This document shows, in pieces, positions 1 through 4,790 of a stretch of DNA of 8,688 bases (positions are counted from its first letter, which is position 1; every line of letters begins with the position of its first letter). The notes under the pieces were generated by a model, which saw only the letters and a program-made list of their open reading frames with translations, ran no database searches and was not told the DNA's origin. The DNA comes from an uncultured Caryophanales bacterium (GTDB lineage Bacteria; Bacillota_I; Bacilli_A; RFN20; CAG-826), in contig CAMYXQ010000032.1 of assembly GCA_947303105.1 (NCBI GenBank), positions 1 to 8,688 on the forward strand, written 5' to 3'. Both the position numbers and the translations under genes were made by a program.

Positions 1-846
1 GCCTTTGGCGGTTCCGTCCATCTTGGTGATGACAACGCCTGTGAGGGCGGTCGCCTCTTGGAAGGCCTTGGCTTGGGATACGCCATTTTGGCCGGTCGTC
101 GCGTCGATGACTAAGAACGTCTCGTGCGGGGCGTCCTCGATCTCTTTGGCGATGACCCGTTTCATCTTGGATAGCTCCGCCATCAGATTGGTTTTGTTCT
201 GCAATCTGCCGGCCGTATCGACGATGCACAAATCGATGTTGTGATCTTTCGCGTATTTGACGCCGTCAAAGGCGACGCTCGCGGGATCGCCGTTCTCTTT
301 GCCGGTGACGATCGGGCAACCTAAACGGTCAGCCCAGATTTTGAGCTGTTCTACCGCGCCCGCTCGGAACGTATCGCCCGCCACGAGCATGACCGATTTG
401 CCGCGCTTCTTATAACGTTGGGCCAGTTTGGCGATGGTCGTCGTTTTGCCGACCCCATTGACCCCGACCACCAAAAGAACAGTCGGTCCGTTATCCGCAA
501 AGCGGATATCGTTGACGATGTCCTCGCCGCTTTCGACGTAGGAAACGAACATCATATCGATGAGTTCTTCGTTAATGACTTGGGGATCGGTCAATCCTTC
601 TTCTTCGGATTTGGTGAGTAAGTTATCGATCAAAGACAACGTCAGTTTGACGCCGACATCGGCTTCGATGAGGATCTCTTCGAGTTCCTCAAAATAGGAC
701 TCGTCGACCGCTTTGTAGCGTTTGGCGAGAGCGTCGAGCTTATCGGCAAAAGCCGAACGCGATTTGCTGAGTCCCCGATCGTATTTGGAGGAAGTCGCGT
801 CCTTCTTGTTGGCGAATTTCTGTTTGAGGAATGAGAAGAGGCCCAT
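1..846 (-). CDS. ftsY: Signal recognition particle receptor FtsY (partial, C-terminus off the left edge)
   Basis: This is the SRP receptor GTPase, which docks SRP-ribosome-nascent chain complexes at the membrane and hands them to SecYEG. Reading down from the ATG at 846 gives 282 codons with no stop. The protein starts MGLFSFLKQKF, a short amphipathic membrane-binding helix, followed by the helical N domain (about 25-115) and the GTPase G domain. Visible motifs are the P-loop GVNGVGKTTT (128-137), DTFRAGAVEQL (158-168), DTAGR (210-214), DATTGQN (248-254) and TKMD (274-277). The sequence breaks off at DGTAKG, so by comparison with the family roughly 40-45 residues are missing. There is no long acidic A domain, as is usual in Gram-positive bacteria. 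The start is fixed by the conserved MGLFS N-terminus; the ribosome site is weak (GGAT) and lies beside a small hairpin. Identification is secure. Confidence 0.97.
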   Translation of the reverse strand, partial: MGLFSFLKQKFANKKDATSSKYDRGLSKSRSAFADKLDALAKRYKAVDESYFEELEEILIEADVGVKLTLSLIDNLLTKSEEEGLTDPQVINEELIDMMFVSYVESGEDIVNDIRFADNGPTVLLVVGVNGVGKTTTIAKLAQRYKKRGKSVMLVAGDTFRAGAVEQLKIWADRLGCPIVTGKENGDPASVAFDGVKYAKDHNIDLCIVDTAGRLQNKTNLMAELSKMKRVIAKEIEDAPHETFLVIDATTGQNGVSQAKAFQEATALTGVVITKMDGTAKG

Positions 847-855
847 AAAAGCATC

Positions 856-869
856 CGGCCTAATGGCCG
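856..869 (-). repeat. Small hairpin overlapping the ftsY ribosome-binding region
   Basis: The sequence has 5-bp perfect arms, CGGCC and GGCCG, around a TAAT loop, ending about 10 bases upstream of the ftsY ATG. On the transcript the 3' arm runs into the only Shine-Dalgarno-like bases (GGAT). It could modulate ftsY translation, but the stem is short and may be incidental. Confidence 0.35.
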
Positions 870-876
870 TCACTAC

Positions 877-904
877 ATTTTAGCCAATTTGTCGCCATAA
901 GCAA
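877..904 (-). promoter_or_regulatory. Possible sigma-A-type promoter for ftsY
   Basis: Reading the minus strand there is a -10-like TAAAAT (877-882) with a weak -35-like TTGCTT (899-904) 16 bases upstream. The -10 matches five of six consensus bases and the -35 only three. The position, about 30 bases before the ftsY start, is right. ftsY needs its own promoter here because the nearest genes upstream are on the other strand. Confidence 0.35.
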
Positions 905-925
905 AACGAAACGGGGGATCGCTGA

Positions 926-990
926 GTCATGCGGATGAAAAAAACCGCTTACAGTGACACGTTTGCTCTTTCTTTTTTCATCCGCATGGC
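926..990. repeat. Perfect 16-bp inverted repeat in the divergent intergenic region
   Basis: CATGCGGATGAAAAAA (928-943) is repeated in exact reverse complement at 973-988, separated by 29 bases. Adding a G-U pair (927/989) and a G-C pair (926/990) extends the stem to 18. The A and T tracts lie at the inner, loop side of the stem and not after it, so this is not a normal intrinsic terminator in either direction. It lies between the divergent ftsY and surface-protein operons, so it may be a regulator-binding or cruciform-forming site, or the core of a small structured RNA. I do not recognise a known RNA family in it. Confidence 0.7.
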
Positions 991-1002
991 GCACAATTAA
1001 AT

Positions 1003-1037
1003 ACCGTGGAGAGCGCCGTTAGAAACTCACGGTTTTT
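1003..1037 (+). terminator. Terminator-like hairpin, first in the operon leader
   Basis: ACCGTG (1003-1008) pairs with CACGGT (1028-1033), and the 3' arm runs straight into TTTTT (1033-1037), the layout of an intrinsic terminator on the plus strand. An alternative pairing with a bulged G adds GAG/CTC. The loop is large (19 bases), so stability is moderate. The inner GCGCC (1013-1017) can instead pair with GGCGC at 988-992, giving a mutually exclusive fold that could act as an anti-terminator. Confidence 0.4.
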
Positions 1038-1042
1038 AACAA

Positions 1043-1070
1043 GGGGGGGTGCTGAACAAAGTTCCTTCCC
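1043..1070 (+). ncRNA. G-rich hairpin in the structured leader, family unknown
   Basis: A run of seven G (1043-1049) can pair with CCTTCCC (1064-1070) with two G-U pairs, and inside it GAAC and GTTC can form a short extra stem. The following stretch to about 1096 is C/T/A-rich and looks unstructured. I checked for SRP RNA, tmRNA, RNase P and T-box signatures and found none, so this may be part of a leader RNA or a short sRNA ending at the next terminator. Confidence 0.3.
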
Positions 1071-1099
1071 GCACTACTTTCTCAACCACATTTACTGCA

Positions 1100-1138
1100 G
1101 GCCCCTATAGAGCATTCTAGCCTCTCGGGGTCTTTTTT
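1100..1138 (+). terminator. Intrinsic terminator upstream of the surface-protein operon
   Basis: A lower stem GGCCCC (1100-1105) pairs with GGGGTC (1127-1132), and an upper stem AGAG (1109-1112) pairs with CTCT (1122-1125), with a small internal loop and a 9-base loop. Six T follow (1133-1138). This is a convincing plus-strand terminator although no clear gene ends here, and it stands about 90 bases before the first gene of the operon. It must therefore end a short RNA from this region or act as an attenuator for the operon. Confidence 0.75.
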
Positions 1139-1226
1139 CCGCTTAGGGCAAGGGAGGGAAATTATCGAAGAAAGAGACGAAAGACACCACCATTTCATTC
1201 GATTTTGATCAAAGAAAGGAACCTAT

Positions 1227-3053
1227 ATGACAAAAGTAACGAAAGCACTCCTTGTCGCCTTCGGGTCGGCTGGCTTAGTCGGCACCGGATTCGCGGCTTG
1301 GAACATCACCATCTCGGGTGGGACTTCGGCCAATCGCACCGTCACCCCGAACACCGATGGGGACGTCGTTCTCGTCGCCCGCGGCTTATTAGTCAGCGAC
1401 GTCGCCACTTCCCTCACCTTCCATGCCGACACCGGCACCCAAGTCGCGACCTATAACGTCAAGGCCGAAGACAGCGACTGGTACGACAACGTCGACCTCC
1501 TCGACGCCAGCGAAGAAAAAGTCAGCCTCAAGGTCAGCTTTGCTGGTGATAGCGACACCCATGAGTGGAGCAACTACATCGCCCTCACCGAAGCGGTCGA
1601 AAGAACCTACAGCCCGTCCGAATGGCTCGAAGGCAAATCCTCCTCGGGTTTGGATGTCAGCTTCACCTTCAACTGGGTCGGCCTCGGCGTCTACGCCAAC
1701 CCGAAAGCCTATGCCCAGGCCACCTATCCCACCGTTGAAAGCCAACAAGCGTATCTCGAAGCCGTCAGCGCCGCGATCGAAGGCCTTCAATTCACCTTCT
1801 CGTTCGACTTGGTCGCCAATGAACCGGTGACGCCGCCTAGCCCCTCCGTCGAAAGCGTCAGCGCTACCCTTAGCTCGGCCTCGATCGAAGTCGGTCAGAC
1901 CTCGACCTTGACCGTCAATACCAACTTAGCCAACAACGTGTCTGGTTACTCCATCGTCGAAGATAGCGGCATCCCCGCCGTTGCTTCCTTCGAAAATGGC
2001 GTTTTCACCGGCGTCTCCGCTGGCGAAGTCCGCTTCAAAGTCGAAATCGACAGCGTGAAGTCCTCTGAAGTCGTCCTCACCGTCAGCGAACCTGCTCCGG
2101 TCGCTTCCATCACCAGCGTGTCCGTTAGCCCGTCCGAAGCCGAAATCGAAGTTGGTGGCAACACCACTTTGACCGCCTCCGTCGTTAAGGTTGGCGAAAT
2201 CAGCGAAGCTGTCACCTGGAGTTCTGATGCCGAAGGCGTCGCGACCGTCGAGAATGGCGTCGTCACCGGCGTTGCCGCTGGCACCGCCCACATCACCGCG
2301 ACCTCTGTTGCTGATGGCACCAAGAGCGGAAGCGCGACCATCACCGTCGTTGCCGCTCAGCAATCCGCAGTCGTAACCGCTGAGTTGGACGTCACCTCGC
2401 TTGCAAAAGGCGAATCAGCAACCCTCACCGTTGAAGTTGACGATGTCGTGACTGCCGCTTCTGATTACACAATCGTTGATAAGAGCGATAACTTTGACAC
2501 TCTCGTCGATTACGCAGATGGTGTTCTAACCGCAAAGACTGGCGGAACAGCAACATTTAAAGTTCAGTCTTCTGGTTCTAAATCATCTCTTCTGACGCTG
2601 AAGATTAACGTCGACAAACTGGTTAATAGCAATACCGTCAAGGGCACAACCACTAACTATTCATCTTGGACGGCCACAGATACCACCGGCGCCGAATTCG
2701 CCGGCCAATCGGCTGGAAGCAACGGAACAATTCAACTGAGGTCCAATAACAGCAACTCGGGAATTGTCGTAACAGCCGGTGTTGCAGGCAAACACGTCGC
2801 CAAAATTATCGTTGAGTGGGGATCGGCAACGACTGCTGGCAGAATCATCAACGTATTTGGAAATAATAATGCCTATACCAACCCGACCGACTTATACAGT
2901 AGTGGCACGCAAGGCACTCAAGTCGGATCGATAAACGTTAATGATGCAACAGAACTTACCATTTCAGACGAATATGCTTACGTCGGTATTCGGTCCTCAA
3001 GCGGCACTCTTTACCTAGACAGCATCCGCTTTGTCTGGGAAGACAACGACTAA
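1227..3053 (+). CDS. SipW-dependent TasA-like surface protein with Ig-like (BIG2-type) domains
   Basis: This is a 608-aa exported protein, probably a matrix or fibre component or adhesin. The N-terminus (1-24, ...GTGFAAWNI) matches the SipW-type signal peptide of TasA/camelysin proteins (TasA: GTWAAFND), with likely cleavage around Ala23-Ala24. Residues 25-197 form a TasA-like domain shared with the next gene. Three Ig-like domains follow at about 208-287, 293-376 and 382-462; the second has the classic BIG2 pattern (SVSVSPSEAEIEVG, VTWSSD, GVVTGVAAGTAHITAT). Residues 465-608 form a separate Ser/Asn/Gly-rich, beta-sandwich-like module (IQLRSNN, YAYVGIRSSSGTLYLD). There is no LPXTG motif or C-terminal membrane segment, so attachment is probably non-covalent or by polymerisation. 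AAAGGA precedes the ATG by about seven bases. Codon use changes near base 2380. The function is inferred from family and context. Confidence 0.85.
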   Translation: MTKVTKALLVAFGSAGLVGTGFAAWNITISGGTSANRTVTPNTDGDVVLVARGLLVSDVATSLTFHADTGTQVATYNVKAEDSDWYDNVDLLDASEEKVSLKVSFAGDSDTHEWSNYIALTEAVERTYSPSEWLEGKSSSGLDVSFTFNWVGLGVYANPKAYAQATYPTVESQQAYLEAVSAAIEGLQFTFSFDLVANEPVTPPSPSVESVSATLSSASIEVGQTSTLTVNTNLANNVSGYSIVEDSGIPAVASFENGVFTGVSAGEVRFKVEIDSVKSSEVVLTVSEPAPVASITSVSVSPSEAEIEVGGNTTLTASVVKVGEISEAVTWSSDAEGVATVENGVVTGVAAGTAHITATSVADGTKSGSATITVVAAQQSAVVTAELDVTSLAKGESATLTVEVDDVVTAASDYTIVDKSDNFDTLVDYADGVLTAKTGGTATFKVQSSGSKSSLLTLKINVDKLVNSNTVKGTTTNYSSWTATDTTGAEFAGQSAGSNGTIQLRSNNSNSGIVVTAGVAGKHVAKIIVEWGSATTAGRIINVFGNNNAYTNPTDLYSSGTQGTQVGSINVNDATELTISDEYAYVGIRSSSGTLYLDSIRFVWEDND

Positions 3054-3074
3054 TCCCCTAAAGGAGTACTTATT

Positions 3075-3662
3075 ATGAATAAAGCAATCAAAATTTTGAT
3101 CCTCACCGCAGGGGCTGCTGCCTTTGCCGGAACCGGATATGCGGCTTGGAACATCGCCGTCACTGGTGACACCCTCGTCGAAAAGACCCCCACCATCGAT
3201 GTCAGTGGCAATGTTTCTTTAAACGCCGCTGCCGTCCAGGTTGTTGATACTGACAACACCATCAAATTCGCCCCGAACGACGACAGCAATATGTCGCTCG
3301 TTTACACCGTTTCTCCTTCGGAAGCGGAATGGTACACCAAGGTCGCCGAACTCGACACCACCCAGAAGGTCAACCTGAAGATTGATGTCGCTGTCTCCTC
3401 GACCGCCGGCGGCTTCGAGACTTATCTCAATGTTCCTGAAGCCACCCAGACCCTCGCTCCGTCGGTCTGGCTCGCCGATAGCAACGGATACGAAGTCGAA
3501 CTCGTCTTCTCTTGGAAGATGGCGGGTGGCCCCTTGGCCTATGCCGAAGACACCTATCCGACCGCGGAAGCGCGCAAAGACTACCTCGATGGCATCTCCG
3601 CCACCTTGGTTGGCATGAGCATCGACATCACCTTCGATCTCGTCGCCGTGCCCAATCCGTAA
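3075..3662 (+). CDS. TasA/camelysin-like SipW-dependent subunit
   Basis: This 195-aa exported protein is a full-length paralogue of the N-terminal 200 residues of the preceding gene product. It has the same signal peptide style (MNKAIKILILT...GTGYAAWNI, cleavage likely near Ala23-Ala24), the same mid-domain pattern (YTV....EWYTKVAELD, matching YNVKAEDSDWYDNVDLLD), an SVWLAD/SEWLEG match, and the closing signature YPTAEARKDYLDGISATLVG ending in FDLVA. It lacks the Ig-like and C-terminal modules, so it is the minimal subunit, close in size to known TasA/CalY proteins. It begins 21 bases after the previous stop with AAAGGAG eight bases before the ATG. Strong C-ending codon bias suggests high expression. 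In the family, such subunits form extracellular fibres; assembly here is inferred and not visible in the sequence. Confidence 0.85.
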   Translation: MNKAIKILILTAGAAAFAGTGYAAWNIAVTGDTLVEKTPTIDVSGNVSLNAAAVQVVDTDNTIKFAPNDDSNMSLVYTVSPSEAEWYTKVAELDTTQKVNLKIDVAVSSTAGGFETYLNVPEATQTLAPSVWLADSNGYEVELVFSWKMAGGPLAYAEDTYPTAEARKDYLDGISATLVGMSIDITFDLVAVPNP

Positions 3663-3686
3663 GGAATAACTTAGGGAGGATCGCCC

Positions 3687-4574
3687 GTGAATCGTCGCAT
3701 CGTCAGCATCACCCTCGCTGTCGTGGCCCTCACGATTCTTTTGGCGATCCTCCTTTTCGTCTTCTTCGATGACTACAAAACCCTGTTGAAGAACAAGAAG
3801 AAACAGCAGAAGGAAGTCATCCAATATCGGAAGAACAAACCGACCAAGAACCGCAAAGCTTGGATCGTCATCAGCGACATCGCCGTCTTTGCCTTACTCA
3901 CGGGCCTCATCGCTTGGAAGGCGGTCGCCGCCGCCCGCCACGAGCTCATCAGCATCGATGATCATACGGCCCGCATCACCATCGTCTCCGGTTCGATGTC
4001 GTATAAATACGACCAGAACACGTATCTGGATGAAAACGGCCTGGATAACCAGATTCCCCTCTACTCGTTGATTGAGTTGGAGAAGCTTGATGAGTCGGAT
4101 GAGATCGCCCTATATGATGTCTGCGCTTATCAGAACAATAAGGGCGACTATATCGTCCACCGCATCGTCGGGGTCGTCGAAAAGGACGATGGCCCCTATT
4201 ACCGGTTCAAAGGGGACGCCAACGAGAACAGCGACTTCTACCTCGTCAAACGGGCGGATGTCCTTTATCGCTGGACCGGAAAGCAGAACGTCGTGCTCGG
4301 AAGAACCATTTCCTTTGTCCGTTCGGAAATCGGCATCATCGTCTTGCTATACATCTTGGCGCTTATGATCGTCGCCGAAGTGCTGAACGACCGAAAGAAA
4401 AAGTTCTTTGAGTCTTTGCCCCCGCCCCCACCGCCTCCTCTTCCGCGTTTGCCAGACGCCGCGATCATCAGTTTCGTCGGCGAAAAGGGGAAAGGCCAAA
4501 GGATGTATGTCTATGGCGAACGGCCGCATCCCGTGGTCCAAGAAACCAAGAAAAAGAGAAAGAAAAGACGGTAA
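3687..4574 (+). CDS. sipW: SipW-like (ER-type, S26B) signal peptidase I
   Basis: This 295-aa membrane protease should remove the signal peptides of the two TasA-like proteins encoded just upstream. The catalytic domain carries the serine in SGSM (Ser103) and a histidine in YIVHRIVGV (His158) where bacterial Sip enzymes have lysine, plus the FKGDANENSD box (174-183). This Ser/His arrangement is typical of SipW and eukaryotic SPC enzymes. Hydrophobic segments lie at about 5-27, 59-82 and 214-233. The 28-58 linker and the C-terminal tail are strongly basic, so both are probably cytoplasmic with the catalytic part outside. The first membrane segment and the tail (seven prolines at 245-251, ending KKKRKKRR) are extra to classical SipW. 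The start is GTG, chosen because AGGGAGGA lies six bases upstream and no other well-placed start exists. It starts 24 bases after the previous gene. Confidence 0.9.
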   Translation: MNRRIVSITLAVVALTILLAILLFVFFDDYKTLLKNKKKQQKEVIQYRKNKPTKNRKAWIVISDIAVFALLTGLIAWKAVAAARHELISIDDHTARITIVSGSMSYKYDQNTYLDENGLDNQIPLYSLIELEKLDESDEIALYDVCAYQNNKGDYIVHRIVGVVEKDDGPYYRFKGDANENSDFYLVKRADVLYRWTGKQNVVLGRTISFVRSEIGIIVLLYILALMIVAEVLNDRKKKFFESLPPPPPPPLPRLPDAAIISFVGEKGKGQRMYVYGERPHPVVQETKKKRKKRR

Positions 4575-4587
4575 AACCGTCTTTTTT
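4563..4587 (+). terminator. Terminator of the surface-protein operon, containing the sipW stop codon
   Basis: A perfect 10-bp stem AAAAGACGGT (4563-4572) and ACCGTCTTTT (4576-4585) around a 3-base A loop is followed by a T run to 4587. The TAA stop of the peptidase gene (4572-4574) lies at the apex, so the last codons are inside the 5' arm. It marks the end of the three-gene operon. Confidence 0.9.
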
Positions 4588-4612
4588 ATTATTTGATACC
4601 TTATATGGGCGT

Positions 4613-4643
4613 TTGGCTGAAGCCAACCAGCCGAATGGTTTTT
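4613..4643 (+). repeat. Pair of small overlapping inverted repeats
   Basis: TTGGCT (4613-4618) and AGCCAA (4621-4626) form one short palindrome. AACCA (4625-4629) and TGGTT (4636-4640), followed by a T run to 4643, form a second, overlapping and weak terminator-like hairpin. They may be a backup terminator for the operon that ends just upstream. Confidence 0.35.
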
Positions 4644-4659
4644 GTTGATTAATTGACTT

Positions 4660-4725
4660 TTCGCGTTACATAAAACCCTTTACAACCTATCGGTTGTGGT
4701 ATCTGATCGCCTACAAAAACGCGAA
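4660..4725. repeat. Nested inverted repeats between converging genes
   Basis: The outer arms TTCGCGTT (4660-4667) and AACGCGAA (4718-4725) are exact complements. Inside them ACC (4675-4677) can pair with GGT (4698-4700), and ACAACC (4682-4687) pairs exactly with GGTTGT (4692-4697) around a TATC loop. Together this gives a long hairpin-like structure lying between two terminators, outside any gene. I recognise no RNA family. Confidence 0.5.
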
Positions 4726-4732
4726 TTGGATC

Positions 4733-4750
4733 TGATGAAATTGATGAAAT
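4733..4750. repeat. Tandem 9-bp direct repeat
   Basis: TGATGAAAT occurs twice back to back (4733-4741 and 4742-4750), immediately before the bidirectional terminator. Its role is unknown; it may be simple slippage. Confidence 0.6.
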
Positions 4751-4781
4751 AAAAAAGGCGGGGAATCCCGCCTTTCTTTTT
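4751..4781. terminator. Bidirectional intrinsic terminator
   Basis: The stem AAAGGCGGG (4754-4762) and CCCGCCTTT (4767-4775) has a 4-base GAAT loop. On the minus strand it is followed by a run of T (complement of 4751-4756), eight or so bases past the lipoprotein stop at 4791. On the plus strand TTTCTTTTT follows. It should end the lipoprotein transcript and also stop any read-through from the operon on the left. Confidence 0.88.
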
Positions 4782-4790
4782 GGTTATCGC

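Noticed and set aside
900..1140. SRP RNA, tmRNA, RNase P RNA, 6S RNA or T-box in the structured intergenic region
   Set aside because: I looked on both strands for the conserved SRP GGAAG/GCAGC loop, the tmRNA end, RNase P core motifs and the T-box antiterminator sequence and found none. A 6S-like shape cannot be excluded, but the needed closing stem was not found.
1223..1790. Several minus-strand and alternate-frame open frames over the 5' part of the first surface-protein gene
   Set aside because: Their products are low in complexity (runs of Arg/Pro/Ser or Gly/Asp), and the frame from 1227 has a signal peptide, domain matches and a paralogue.
3219..3824. Minus-strand open frame of 201 codons opposite the short TasA-like gene and start of sipW
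   Set aside because: It spans two convincing plus-strand genes and their ribosome site and has a low-complexity Gly/Asp/Glu-rich product; it is a mirror of the codon bias.
4733..4750. Tandem 9-bp repeat as the start of a CRISPR array or an attachment site
   Set aside because: There are only two units with no spacer, no cas gene, no integrase and no tRNA in the window.
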